Part shown: piece by piece, positions 13,101 to 25,781 of the stretch
Layout: each line of letters opens with the position of its first letter
Position numbering within the stretch: the first letter of the stretch is position 1
Position numbers and translations under genes: made by a program
NCBI GenBank assembly: GCA_009741485.1
Contig: CM019218.1
Coordinates: 45,904,840-45,968,839 of the forward strand
Direction: 5' to 3'
DNA length: 64,000 nt
Origin: Malurus cyaneus samueli
Lineage: Eukaryota > Chordata > Aves > Passeriformes > Maluridae
The notes under the pieces: model-generated
The model's input: only the letters and a program-made list of their open reading frames with translations
What the model was told of the DNA's origin: nothing
Databases searched by the model: none

Positions 13101-13910
13101 CCTAAACGCAAAACAAGATTATTAATAGTTAGAGACGTTTCTCACTGCAACAATCTGGGAGGGATTTGTAACTCTGAGGGAGGGTCGGTATGCCAGCCTG
13201 CTGGGGGAGAGGTCTGGCAAGCATCTACAACAGCGAGTGAGTCAAAAACACAATAAAGCCTGGGCTCTGAGGCTGTTTTTTACTCTTTACCCTGTTTCAG
13301 TTGCCCTAAACACAGAGGAACAGTGCAGGGTGGAATTAAGTGTTGGTTTTTAGCCCTCTCACCTTAGTGGCCCAACTCTTGATTTGTCCACCTCATCAGC
13401 TGGACCACACCTCTTCTCTGGTTTTGCATTTTCATTTACCTGAAAGAAAACCATATATGCATCATATCATGCACACAGAATTATTTCTTTTTGATTTACA
13501 AAGCAGGTCTTACAATTTGTCACTAGAACTGTGTATTTAAAATGCACTTTAACAGCAAATGGATGAAGCAGGGGAAAGGGGTGCTGTACATATATCACAG
13601 CAAGAGGTACCCCATGGTAGCAATTCCCTTCAAAGGTCTTCCACTGTCTCACCATCCACTAGAAAAGGCTGATTTGGGCTGCTGGCCACGTGCAGAGGGG
13701 ATTTCTTCAGCAAAATTTCTTGCACTGAGCCTGTGGCCTCAGCTGCTGCCTGAAACAAGAATCACACAATAGAAAAGCTGCAAAGATTTGCCCCAACAGC
13801 TGCTTCATCTTCTGCACTGATTTAAAACACCAGAGCCCTTTGTCAACCCGGCAATAAAGTCAGGCATTTATATTTTTTTTAACATGTACATAAGTGTTAT
13901 ATCTACAGAT
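13101..13910. other. Noncoding stretch, nothing seen
   Basis: There is no exon-like segment. AATAAA occurs at about 13253 and again near 13854 on the plus strand, but nothing upstream supports a transcript end. Confidence 0.45.
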
Positions 13911-13911
13911 A

Positions 13912-13942
<31 letters not shown>
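13911..13942 (+). repeat. Compound (TG)n(TA)n microsatellite
   Basis: A short TG run passes directly into an uninterrupted TA run of about 20 bases, followed by GCATACAC. Flanking sequence to about 14020 is rich in ATGT and TATAT words. Tracts like this are usually length-polymorphic. Confidence 0.9.
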
Positions 13943-14059
13943 GCATACACATCCCCAGCCTCACATAAGTACATCTATATATTTACATATGAGTGTGTAT
14001 GTATTTATATGGGTGAAGATGGACATATACTTGACTAAATGAGATACTTGGTGCAGCCA

Positions 14060-14679
14060 ATTAACAACCAAGACTTTATTATATAAAAATATAGATAATA
14101 TTACAATTTTTAGATAAATAATATGTCTACTGATATGTGTAGATGTACATAAAAGATGTGAAAGATGTTTTAATAAAAAGTCTATACAAAACCATCTGTC
14201 ATATCTATTTTACCATCCAACACTGCCCCAATACCTCTGTCATCTACAGAGGGGTGCAGAAACCAAAACCAAGGCAACTGAAAGCACAAACAGTGCAGTG
14301 CATGGTCACACACCAGGCTGTGCTCATTAGCCTGTTTCTTGGAAGTGAAAGCATGGGGTCAGTTATCCCACAACACATGTTTTTTTTCATGCGAGGAAAG
14401 CATTCCCAAAATTTACAAGACAATTCTATAGCTGTAACAGGAGCTTGTCCTGTACGTGCTTCTGATGAGCAGGCTCATGCTATAGAGCCCTCACGTTATC
14501 TGCAGAAAACTTGGTCTCACTGGGCAGTTTCTGCCCCACACTTTGCATTCCTCCTCCCTTCCCCAACCATCCTGTCCCAACAAAGGCTCTTTTTTCCAGC
14601 AGAATTACGGTGCAAATCGTCGTCTCTGTTCCAAGGGCAGAGTGCGTTGTCTTACTTTGTGAGGAGTACTGGCACTCAC
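14060..14679 (-). other. Possible 3' terminal region of the 14.7-15.1 kb gene
   Basis: Read on the minus strand, this segment follows the donor of the 14680-14769 exon. It includes a GTGCTTTCAG acceptor-like site near 14280 and an AATAAA in an AT-rich setting at about 14075-14080. That arrangement would fit a last intron and a mostly untranslated final exon. No stop-terminated coding continuation can be fixed from sequence alone. A plus-strand open frame of 190 codons covers the same bases but has no coding character. Confidence 0.2.
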
Positions 14680-14769
14680 GGGACTCCAACAGCTGGATCT
14701 GAGCATTTCCTTTAATTGAACAGGTTTGCAGGCTCTCTGTGCTGAAGCAATTCTCCACATCACACAAGC
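14680..14769 (-). CDS. Putative internal exon of an unrecognised gene
   Basis: On the minus strand this 90-base segment has a good acceptor (TTCTGGTATGCAG) and a consensus donor (CCC|GTGAGT). In the frame set by the preceding exon (phase 1 in, phase 1 out) it encodes about 30 residues with three cysteines, beginning GLCDVENCF. Spaced cysteines suggest an extracellular protein, but I recognise no family. At 30 codons, openness alone is weak evidence. The support is the pairing of phase and splice sites with the exon at 14959-15085. Confidence 0.33.
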
Positions 14770-14958
14770 CTGCATACCAGAATAAAATGAAAATTTAAGA
14801 GTGCTGGCTAACAAGACCAAGAAGCTCACTGTTTGAACAAGAGGCTGATTGTCTGGGTGCTCGAGTGCCCCATTCCTCCACCACTAAACCCACACGAGGG
14901 ACAGCAGCCTAATCCACAGCTTGCTGCCAGGTGGTATAGAAATTAATCTTCCACTTAC

Positions 14959-15085
14959 CCGGGCTATTAGTTGCGGTGCTCATAAAGGTTTGCAGCCCAA
15001 CGAGGCGAGCGACTACAATTTTCTCCTTGTCATGGACGGTCATGGCAACGTGGTGATATGAAATATCAGCCTCTAGGAGCATCCC
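14959..15085 (-). CDS. Putative internal exon of an unrecognised gene
   Basis: This 127-base minus-strand segment lies between a CCTCACCACAG acceptor and a strong CGG|GTAAGTGG donor. The open frame includes SYHHVAMTVHDKEKIVVARL, which alternates like beta strands and faintly recalls laminin-G or thrombospondin-N type sandwich domains. That resemblance is impression only. The segment is visibly richer in CpG than its flanks, as conserved coding exons often are. It ends in phase 1, which fits the next exon at 14680-14769. The intron between them is 189 bases. No upstream exon could be fixed. Confidence 0.38.
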
Positions 15086-18000
15086 CTGTGGTGAGGAGAG
15101 TGGGGATGATGTGTACCAGGGAGGGGAAGGGCACCCAGCACCTTCTGATTTAGCACATGAGCCCCAGGCTGGGCAATTGCACAGAAAATATGCTGGAGGA
15201 TGAGGGACGTACTGGGAAAGCCCAGGCCCACCAAGGACCTGAGCATAGGCCACTATAACATGCAGAGCTGAGAAAGTTTGGTGTTTATGAAGAAAGGAAA
15301 TAAAAAGGGTTTTTTTTCTCATGTTTCAGCAACACCGAAATTCCTGTTTCTGCTCTGACAGGCCTCCTGAGAGTGCTGGACACACAACACTGAGACCCTT
15401 ATTAGATCTCCCAAAAGCTCAGGAGCTGCTGCAGATCTGCTTCCAGGCCATTGCACTTGTCTTCCAAGGAGGGTATTAGAACAGAGGAGGAAAAGAAATC
15501 CTGTCCATTATTAATCTGCTGCTCCCTTAAAATCCAAGGAGGAAAGGGAAAATACTCAGTAGCAAGCAGGTGAGCCAAACAGGAGCCGCATAAAACATAA
15601 ACATTTGGAAGGGTAAAGCCTCAGGAGTGTTTAGCATTATTGCTTCCAGTTTTCATCTGCTCACATTTCACTGCAGACGTAATTCGCTGCAGAGCACTGC
15701 CAAATCTTTGCACAACATTGAGGCACACTGAACTCCATGCAGACAACAATATTTACAAATATTGCAGCTTTCCCCCCGTACTTCCCGAACGTTTTCCCAG
15801 CAGCTCGCAATCCCATCTGGCTTTGGCTGTTCTTACTGCTCTCCCAGTGGCTTTCTTTGCCTCAGCAGCTCGTGGTTGTGCCACAGGGAGGTGGCAGCCT
15901 CTTGCTTTGCTGGCGTGGTGACTGACCCGTCTTGCTGTGCAAATGGAAAAGCGAATGGTCAGGGCCATGTGCGAGTCAGTCCTTGGCCATGTGTTTGTGC
16001 ATGACTCTGACTTGGTGCCCAGGTATGTCTCTAGGGCATCCCAGGTTATTCCCTAATCCAGAGAAATGTTTTGCAAAACAACAGCTTTTCCCAAACATTA
16101 ACGCCACAGTGCCACTCCTCTCCATATATTCCTCATGTTTGTGCCCTCACATGGCAACAATTAACAGTATATGCACCAATTTCTTCCATTCTGTCTATCA
16201 AATTTTCAGCTAGACCAAATTCTTATTTTTCCAGGGTTTGATTAGGCTAAAGGGCCAATTTTTTTCAAGATAAATGAAGAACTGAACAAATCTGAAAGGT
16301 TGTAATGCAGGTTTTTAGTGGATCCCATGAGTAGCAGCAGAGCTAATGTAGAGCTTGGACTTAGAGGAATTTGAGTCCAAATTATTTTTATTCCTTGTTT
16401 GGCTTGCTTTATAAAACATACAGCCAATAATTCCACAGCCTCTGCCCTGTGAACTCCTTTCTGTAAATAACAATTTGCCATTGCAAAGAAATGTAAAGGG
16501 TCAGAGCTGTGCTCAGAAATTCACTTATCACTCTGTTATCTAAGTGAAACAAGTGCTTCAATTCCAAATTTAATGTCACCCCTACTTAGCAGCCCCCAAA
16601 GTGCTGCTCTTTCAATTCCTCTTAGCTGAGGATAAAGGAAATGATACTCTGCTCTGCTGTCCCATCTCCCTGTAATTAATGTGAGCTGCTAATAATGTGG
16701 CCTCTCTGTTTCTCAAATCAGACCTAAGCAAAACTTGAGCTTTAGACTTGACCTTAGCAAAAGCAGTAACAAGCACCGACGATTATTACTACATAAAAGA
16801 AAGTATTACATTAAAACAGTACCAGTGTTCACATTTAAAACTAGACACCTCGAATTTTCTTTACACAACAAATTTGAGCTGTTAGTATTCACACACTCAA
16901 ATTACAGTTACAAACATCAAAATATGTCCCAGAGCTTGCTTTGGCCAGAGCACTGCCCAAAGTCTCAATTTACAATAAGACCAGCACAGACTCCTACTTG
17001 GGAACAACAGTCATCTTAAGAGGGCACCCATTCCTCCTGATGACCCACCTTCTAATTGCACTCTGCAATGATTTTCATCACTGTTTTTATAAACACTTGC
17101 TCCCTGACACATGATAAGAGGGTCTTTGAAGTAATGGACCCAAATACTTTTCTGTTTGAGAGGGTACCAATATTTCTCTTATATAACCTGCTGTAGGTTG
17201 GGACTGTAACATCACTACAATTTGTTTTCTCCTAAAAATCTTTGTTACTCAGCATAAGAAAGCCATTTTGTGTGATACTAAACTTTCAGGTAAAGTACAT
17301 TTGTGTTTTACAAGCACTGAGAAGTTAAATAAGTTGTGTCTCTATGTATCATAGATATAAAATATCACAGCCGTGTTCTTTGTGTGGTAAAAAAAAAAAG
17401 TCACTTCTGCTACTTTATTTGTGTTGAAACACATAACTAGCCTGTGCTTCCCAACAGTGATTTGCTACTCTTTATATCTAAAAGCTGCTTTCTACGGGCA
17501 CTTTAAAACACCTGTACGCTTCCACCACAGTCCTAGATGAGCCATATGCTGCTCTGGAAATAAGGGTGGAAATGTGTGTGGTTTACAGGAGTGATAGTCT
17601 TTATGGCAAAAACCCAAAACCAACTCACACTAAAATGAGCTGGTCACAGGCTCTGTGCAGTCGCTGCTATTGAATACAAGTGGGCAGAGGAGTATTTACT
17701 TTACAGGCAGCATTTTTCACCCTGTGGTTAAAACACAGCCAGATGACTGCTGCAGGCACCACAACCTCAGAGAAATACTTTGAGCCAAATTCTGCCCGTT
17801 CAGAAATCCTCTTCCACAACTGTGAAACTTTTGTGGCTGTCTGTTCTGCGCAAGCCCTGTATGATGGCTGCAGCACTTCAGCATCCTGAGGTCCCAGCCT
17901 GTGAGCTCCATCATGATCCACTGAGAGCCATTATAAGATTTTTTTTTCTTTCAATCTTACACAGATTTCACTTTTACACTGGCACTTCTGGATCCATCTT

Positions 18001-18839
18001 CTAAAATATGTCTTGAAAATGGGAACTCCTGTTCCCACACACACATGCTTGGTCCACGCATGATGAGTTGAGCAGGAGCTCTTGACAGAGCTCCCTGCTC
18101 CCCATCCAGAGCCTTCTCTTCTTTTAAAATCAATTTTGAAAATGCCACAGCATCTGCCAAGCAAGCTCTCCTCTAATCATAAAAAGATCTCAAACTGGCA
18201 CCATTACCTTTTTTATTCAAGGGGAACAAGGAGCACTAGACAGCTCACAAACCAAGATCTATCCAAAGATATAAGGTCATCTGCCACTAATCCACTTACA
18301 GACCCTGCAACATATCACACAGGAACCCATGAGGCAAAGCCTGGGAGCACTGATGAGCAGGTCCATCTACCTCCCCACAGACCAGTTCGTGTTCTGTAAC
18401 ATGGAGCCCTTCCCTTCGGATGGGTATTCATGTGTTGCAGTTACAGGCTACAAAATCATAAGAGAAAGAAACAAACAAAAGTGCATTTTTTAAAAGACGC
18501 AGTATTTCTTCTTCCAGTCATTTTCCATTTCAAAATATTCTTTATATCCTTCATCAGTCTTGTACTTGGTTACAGATGGAAAATATTAGCTCTGGTTTAC
18601 AAAACATGGCCCCGTTTCCTGTAACACAGCACAGGTTGGACAAATCTGTCATTTGAGCAGTGTGTCTATTCTGTGGCCAATTCTGTAATCTACAAGCAAT
18701 GTGATCCTAAACAAGGAATCTCATATTAGCAGCCAAGATTGGAAAATCCCTGTTTAGTGTGATTGCTGCCAAAACCATCTCACTTGCTAAGGACAAGCTA
18801 ATTTTCAATCTGCAGTTTGAAATCTGTTACTTTTCCTCC
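15086..18839. other. Noncoding stretch, no gene seen
   Basis: No exon can be supported. An eight-base inverted repeat with a two-base loop (CAATATTT/AAATATTG) sits at 15747-15764. Frames at 15640-16213 and 17667-18004 are open in overlapping registers on both strands without domain similarity. Confidence 0.5.
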
Positions 18840-18875
18840 TTTTTTTTTTTATTAAAAAAAAAAAAGAAAAAAAAA
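18840..18875 (+). repeat. Adjacent poly-T and poly-A runs
   Basis: Eleven T, ATT, then twelve A, G and nine A form a self-complementary A/T tract. Just downstream (about 18900-18935) an imperfect 16-base duplication of a CTTGATTTTTAAAAA-type word follows. It is probably a decayed simple repeat. Confidence 0.75.
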
Positions 18876-21800
18876 GCTGTTTTTAAGAGAACAAAAGAAC
18901 TTGATTTTTAAAAAACTCGATTTTTAAAAAGTGCAAAATGGATTTAGAAGAGAGTTTAGGATATATGAGAAATGTTTCACTATCTCCTGAAAAAAAAAAT
19001 CTATTTTTGACTATATTTTAAACACAACTTGAACAAGTGCTATTTTACAAATAGAAGGGTTGTAATTCAGAACAAACAGCAACAAGACTGTTGTGTGCAA
19101 ATAAGAGGAGGAGAGCAAGGAAGCAAAGAAAAACAAGTGTTATATGATAAGATATAGATCAAGGATGATCTAGATACAGCTTTAAATGAGAACTTGACCT
19201 CACTTTGCCAGATGGATCAAGGCAATCTAAATAATGGCAGTGGGGATATGAAATGATCAAAACTAAGATGGAAGCAAATCTCAAGAAATTTAATATATCC
19301 AGGCTGGCGAGCACAAAGATGAGAGGCAGAAGAAGCTATTTTAATTATTAATGATAAGTTTTCCAGTTCACAGAAATGTTTAGCTGATAAAAAAAAAAAG
19401 CCACTATGTAAGTGTCATCAGTATCTCCTTAAGTAGGTATGTTTCAACTCACTATTTAAGAAAGGAAAATTTAATCTGGAATATGTGCAGGGAAGGGTCA
19501 CAAAAACCCCCTCTTGATCCAGAACTGGCCTCTTTTGGTATCACATATATTTGTTCAGTGTTTGAATTTTTCCTTTTTTTCCCTTCTAAATGCTTCTTCT
19601 GTAGTTTCCTACATGAAGAGATTCTTTCTGTTTTAAGAAAGCTGGGAATGGAGGTTGTGGGGTTTTCATTTTGTTCAGGTTTTTAAATCTAAATATTATG
19701 AATGTTAATTTTTCTTGCTTTTTCACTTCTTATAAAAATTTTAATTCCTACACATTACAGCATCTCACACTTTGCCAGCCCACTCAGGGGGGTTGATGCT
19801 TCATCTTAGGACACGGGTGGCAAAATAGGAGAAGGAGGTTGCACTGTCAGAGCAATCAATGCCTGGAGAACTTTCTCATGGTGAGATAACTGAACAAGAC
19901 TCAAGGCTCTAAGGGTGAGTTTGGTAAGGTTAAGAGAGGGACTGGCCCACATTTCCCATGACAGAGAGCTATAAAGGACAGGAACCATGATTTTTCTTGG
20001 CAATCCAGGTGCCATCATCAATTTCTGCCCAGGTCTGCACCTGCCACCCACAAAGTGAAGGGTCTCCTTGGTCCTTCCCAGTTTGATAATGCAAAAAAGT
20101 TCACGAAGAAAAATATTTCAGTTTTAATTCCCCAAGCTGCTCTAGCTCATGACTCTTTTATCTCTTATCCAGCACACTCAATTACACTGAAGACATCCCT
20201 TTCAGCAAGAATAACCTGCCAGTGTTGGACTCAGTTATGTGATTGTTCATCACCTCTGCATCTGTGGCCCCTCATTTCTGTGTGGCACGGTGTGGTCCAG
20301 AGCAGCTCCCACTGGGAAACACCAGTTCTGAAAGCCTGGGGCAAATTTCTCTGGCCTCCCAATGAGCTTCTCTCGTCCCAAGCATCATCTCCAGCAGAGT
20401 GCAGGAGATAATAATACCTCTCTGCCTCTGTAATATTGCATTTCCTCCTCCTTAACTTTTACTGGTTGCATTACCAGCTGCTCCTTTGCTCTGCCCCATA
20501 ACCAAGTGTCAAAAGAAGCCATAAATCAGCTTATGGCATTCATTGAATGGTGAAATTGGTGCTTTCCCCCCTTCTCATGGACTGGAATTTCAAATGCAGC
20601 ATCTAAATATACTAAGATTTGATTATTTTAGTTAACACTTAGAAGATTTTTTAAGAGGCAATACAAGCCCAGCTTTTCTTGGAGAAGGCGTGTTCTGAGA
20701 TTTCCTCAAGAATGTCCCAGCCACCAGCTGGCACAAGAGGGACAAAGCCACAGTTCCAAACCAGGGATGTGCTGGTGACCACAGTCTTGACCGTGATGAC
20801 CAAAACTCTTCCCTGGTGCTGTTGTACTCATGAAAACATGTTTCTTGGAGAGCTGGAGCATCTAATTTCTTCCTTTGATTGTTATTTCTAATAAAACACA
20901 AAATATCAATGTTAGTGTTTATTGCTTCCTAATATAAATGCAGCAATTGCACAGCAAAAATGAATGTATATATTATGAACATATGATTATGAATGCATGA
21001 TATATGATTTATTCTTATCAAATTGACAAAAAGCTGCTCTCCTAATATTTACATTAAAATGCTTTGTTGAGATTGTTCCCTGAAATACTTTCTCAGCAGC
21101 AGTGATTAGGTTTCAAGCATTAGATGGAAATAATGAACGATTGACCAAGGAGAAACAAACAGAGCTAAATATTTTTTTTTAATTCACCAACTAATTTAGA
21201 ACAACTGAAACTTAAGCTGCTTGCATTCATCTAGGAAATACTAACAGGAATAACTATTTGCTCTCCACTAGCACCCCATCTTTGGTTTCACATGGATGAT
21301 AATCCAGGCTGCTTTTGCCTTAGGAGCCAGGAGTTATGTTTCCCACTGACCTTCTACAGAGCCTTCCAAAAATAGGGAACTGGGAGAGGGATGGCACCAA
21401 GCACCCATGGAGCACTGGCAGCTCTTCCTGCTTTGCAGTGGGGATGCAGAGGGCTGCAGCTTTCAATTTCCTAAATGCCTTTTCACCATTTCTCCACAAA
21501 GATGACCATGGAAACACCTAACTAATGAACGTTAAATGCATTTTTTTCTGTTTTTTTTCTTTCTCTTTTTCTCTTAAACAACTGAGCTTCATTTCCCAAA
21601 GAAATAATTTTAATATACTGCCATGAACACTCAGGACATTTTGGAGCTGTCAGCTAAAAGAGTCTTCTTTTGAGGTATTTGCTTTCTCAAGGTATGTATA
21701 AAAGTTTTTAAATGTGATGACAAAAAGTCTAATGACAAAGTGTACAAATGGACTCACTGATACGCTGCAGTCTCCCCACCACTGAAGAAATAGAGTGAAC

Positions 21801-22849
21801 ACCTACACAGCACGGCCAGGACAAAATTAACTAATATTTAATATCAAAATTTGTGTGGTATCCCCCCTTTTAGAGTTCCTTTCAGATAGAAATTAGGTAG
21901 AAATACAGACAAGTTGCTCAATTTTAAGACACCTTTTAATCCCATACTGCTTGTTTTCAGTTCATGACCAACAAACCAAACAGCACCACACTTCTGTTTT
22001 TAGCAGAACAAAAAAAAATATCCAAACAACTTCCCGTTACAATTCTTGAAAAGCAAAAGCCATTCACATGAAATACTGCAATAAATTCATTTTTGCAAGT
22101 GACACTAGCTCACTAAGTTATCCATACCTTCTTTGGGGAATGAAAAAATGTGTCAGGGTCTTGGATAGCACATTTTCCATTTATCACACATTCTGTTTTA
22201 CCACATTTGTTACACATCCTACAATATGCTTTTTGCCAGAGCACAATAGACTTTTTTTCAAGAGGAAATATTAATTGTTTTAATTGTTTGGAATTTCATA
22301 CCCTGTGCAGGTGTGAAAGGCCCTAGTGACTCTTCCTACTAGTGGTGTACATTTCAGTGGTAAAACACCACTAATTATCCAGGCATAAATTACACTCTTC
22401 CCTTATTCTTAAAAAAAAACAAAACAAACCCCAAACACAGCCCCCACCCAGTCATGCAGGGATTTTATGTAGAATTGCCAGTTTTATATGGTAAATTTCA
22501 TATTCTTATTTCCACAAAGAAATTTTCACGAATAATTTTATTGATATAGCTGCTGTGTTTCGACATTTTCAGATTACAGGCCCATTCTGCCCAAAAAATA
22601 ATGGATTTAAATAACATAACCATTAAAAGCATGAAAATAAGATTCAAGGCACTAAAAACTACTTAGAAGTCACAGTTCTTCATGGCTGGGGGGGATTCTA
22701 TTGTAACATAGCCAGTCTCCGTCCTTTTCACCTACTCCAGAGAAAATGTTTGAAACTCCTTATTTTATAGAGGAATTGAAATGAAAGAGCTTCAAATTTT
22801 CTTCCTCAAGTACTCAAATATTTGGGGTAACTGAAGTAATGGTTTGGAT
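18876..22849. other. AT-rich noncoding stretch, no gene seen
   Basis: There are scattered short A-runs and no exon-like segment with paired splice sites. Frames around 20055-20411 and 21320-21521 are not recognisable. Low GC and long T/A words are typical of intergenic or intronic DNA. Confidence 0.5.
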
Positions 22850-23214
22850 GTGTAGGAGAAGAGGAGACTCCAGGGAGACCTCATTGTGGCCTTCCAGCAC
22901 TTAAAAGGAGCTTATAAAAGAGAGGAAGAGCAGCTTTTACATGGGCAGATAATGACAGAACAAAGGGGGAGTGGTTTTGAATTGAAAGAGGGCAGATTAA
23001 AATTAGATTTTAGGAAGAAGCTCTTCACTGTGAAGGTGGAGAGGCACTGGCACAGGTTGCCCAGAGAAGCTGTGGATGTCCCATCCCTGGCAGTGTTCAA
23101 GGCCAGGTTTTGAGCAACCTGGTCTAGTGGAAGGTGTCCCTGACCAGGAGGGTAGGAACAAAATGATTTTTAAGGTCCCTTCCAGCCCAAGCCATTCTGT
23201 GATTTTTCCTTCCA
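22850..23214 (+). mobile_element. CR1 LINE fragment (RT C-terminus plus 3' tail)
   Basis: A 5'-truncated CR1 copy in plus orientation. It retains the region after the catalytic core, including the conserved HWHRLPREAVD stretch at about 23044-23080. The usual CR1 3' UTR follows, with the GGTCCCTTCCAGCC block and a CCATTCTGTGATTT end. The frame is shifted and stopped in places, so it is a dead remnant. CR1 normally inserts without a poly-A tail, and none is seen. Confidence 0.92.
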
Positions 23215-24817
23215 AATTCACCTAAAACTGCTGCTACTTTTGAGGGTACTGAGAATAAAAGTTTTCCTATCATCTATGCAAATTTTTTAGCTACCTCTGT
23301 CAACTTATCTGAGCTACCAGCTAAATACCAGCTCTCTCTGAATTCTACTAAGAGGTGTTGGTTAGACACAAGGCAAAAAGTACCAGCCAGGGTAAGCAAG
23401 AGGCTGCAAGTAGGAAAAAAAAGTATTACAAAGGAGACAAGAGAGGCCTGATGCTTTGCTAATTCATTTACAAGCAGATGCATAGATTCCTATTATAGAT
23501 AGATAAATTTGCATTTAAACCACTCTTTAATGATTTACTTCCTTGCCTAGCAGATATCAAAATTTTGCAGGAAACCTTCTTGTTGTTCAGAGAAAAAACA
23601 CCCAACCAACTCCAAAGGCTATTTTGGTTCAAATTATTTTAATAGTATTTTGGCAAAGCAGTTTTCTGCATTTTCCTGAGACTTTTTCGACAAGGGTGGT
23701 ACCAATTGCTGTTATCCAGATGAGGAAAGTATTGGTACCATCAAGCTGCATATAAACATCAGTGTCCATGGAGGTATTTTAAGGTGATGAAAAATCATCA
23801 CTTCAAAATGGAAACTAACAACAGATTTAACTTCTTTATCTGTCTAAAATAAATTTGAGCATACAGTATCAGGGGATGAAAGGCTGCAGCTTTGGAAGTA
23901 CCTTAATCTGAGCAGGGATTTCTGCATGAGGAGTCACTGACAGAACGTGAGGGATGACTTCATGTGTGTCCACAAGTCATTTTGGCCTTGATGTGATGAA
24001 GACAGCAGAGCTTGATCCACAAACAGCCCACCAGCAGCATCTCATAAATGATGCAGTCTCTCTGTGTGATCAGTGTCAAGAAATGATAAATTTTGTCGTG
24101 TTTTTATTTAAGCAATCCTCTGTAACTGTCTGAAAACAAAGCACCCAGATCACCCCATTTCCTAGCAGAGGGATCTTCTGTCACACTCTGCACTGCTTCT
24201 GTGACAGTGTTTGATGACAGGAAGATCTTAAATTTAAAAAGAGCAAGCAACAAGTTCATGCCAACTCAGCAGTACCACCTAACAGGACTGAATGAAGGTT
24301 TTATCTAAAAAAAGTTGCCTCAATTTTTTAAGCATGCAGAGTTAACAGAAGCACAGCTCCTGTCCACCCACTCGGAATGATTCCACCAACATAAGTCACC
24401 TTTTCAATTTTCCAAGACTGATGCAATAAGATGCTTTTCCACCACTGTCTTATGCTTTCACAGAATTTCACCAGCTTATGTCTCCCCATTTCAGTGCTAT
24501 AAAAACAGTAGCGACATTAAATAAAAGAGGGTACTTCTTTTGCATAAATAAGTGCAGCACTTTAAAAAACGCTGCAATGACAGAGGGTCCAGAGTAGTTT
24601 TTCTTCCAGGTCTCCTCAAACCCTTGACCCAAGCACCACCAGCCATGGATCCAGCACACTGATCCGGGGCAAGCTGCAAACCATCACGAGCTGTCAACAG
24701 TGTCCACAAATCTCACAGACATCTGTGGCTTATCAAGCCAGCAGCATTTTTCCTGCATTAATCTCCACTAGGCCTGCCCCAGCTTTCATTTCAAAAGACT
24801 TGGCATGGTATCTTGAC
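23215..24817. other. Noncoding stretch, no gene seen
   Basis: No exon or repeat boundary can be supported. Frames of about 60-70 codons at 23274-23755 and 24468-24709 have no recognisable similarity. Confidence 0.5.
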
Positions 24818-24870
24818 AAAAAAAGAAAAAAAAAAAAAAAAAGGGAAAAGAAAAAGAAATTAAAAAAAAT
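24818..24870 (+). repeat. A-rich tract
   Basis: About 53 bases of nearly pure A interrupted by single G and T bases (AAAAGAAAAA-type words). No adjoining mobile element body is recognised upstream. Confidence 0.85.
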
Positions 24871-25653
24871 TGCTCTATTTCTTGAGATGCAGCTGGTTAG
24901 GAGCACTGCCTTTGAAATGTGAGCATGTCACAGAGATGTCAGCATGCTCAGTGCAGGCAGCTTGCAGCACAGGGGACAGCACTAATGACTGCAAAACGCT
25001 GTTAGAAGCTGCCTTTGGGTGATCCCTCCCCTTCTTTTGGGGGATTTTGGGGAGTGCTTTAAGGAGCTGCCATGCTGGGGGTTCATCTGGCACTCTTGAA
25101 CACTCTCCACCAGCCATCCGTTCTCCCAGCAGCTCCAAAGTCCTGCTGGAAGAGCTGCAGCACCCTCCTGCTGGCCAGGTTGCTGTTCCCCAGCACTGCC
25201 TTGGTAGGTGGTGGTCGAGTTAAGGCAAATCCTTCCCTGCTGCTGGGATTAAAGCCCAGGAAACTGCTCTACACACTGCACCTCGAAGCCCTCACCCTTC
25301 ATCACCCTGGCCACAGCCCGCTCTCCATCCCCTCTGATGCTCAGAGACATCCCAGCCTTGGCAAACAGGCTCCTGGGGGCACAACTCCTTCTCACTGCTC
25401 TGGAGATGGCCCTTGTCCCTTCACATGGCAGCCCATGCCACACCACCTTTTAAAAGGCTAAACACCGCAGGGCTCTTAACAGAACTGAACTTTATCTTCA
25501 GAAAATCAATTACTGGAGATTAAACTCCTGCCAGGACCAGATGGCACCAACCTGACCCAGTAAAGCCCACAGGCTTTTCTCAGAGTTTTCATGAAACAGC
25601 TTGTGTTAGATCCAACGCATCTCTTTGAAAACGGCTACTAAATCTTACCTTTT

Positions 25654-25659
<6 letters not shown>
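24871..25659. other. Moderately GC-rich noncoding stretch
   Basis: A plus-strand frame of 129 codons (25072-25461) overlaps minus-strand frames of 65-87 codons. Its translation is Leu/Pro/Ser/His-rich with no domain. I regard it as chance openness in GC-rich DNA. Confidence 0.45.
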
Positions 25660-25690
<31 letters not shown>

Positions 25691-25750
25691 CCTGAAGGAT
25701 CTATTATAAGCTTTTTTCATAAAAATCTTAGGGTACATCCATAATTAACA

Positions 25751-25781
<31 letters not shown>
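25660..25781 (+). repeat. Paired poly-T tracts
   Basis: A T25 run at 25660-25684 and a T28 run at 25754-25781 lie about 70 bases apart. They are separated by an AT-rich spacer containing TATAACC and GCTTTTTTCATAAAAATC. Read on the minus strand they are two A-tails in the same orientation, possibly traces of retro-inserted sequence, but no body is recognisable. Confidence 0.85.

Noticed and set aside
14143..14715. 190-codon plus-strand open frame
   Set aside because: It lies opposite the candidate minus-strand exon and its flank, has no recognisable domain and starts inside an AT-rich microsatellite flank.
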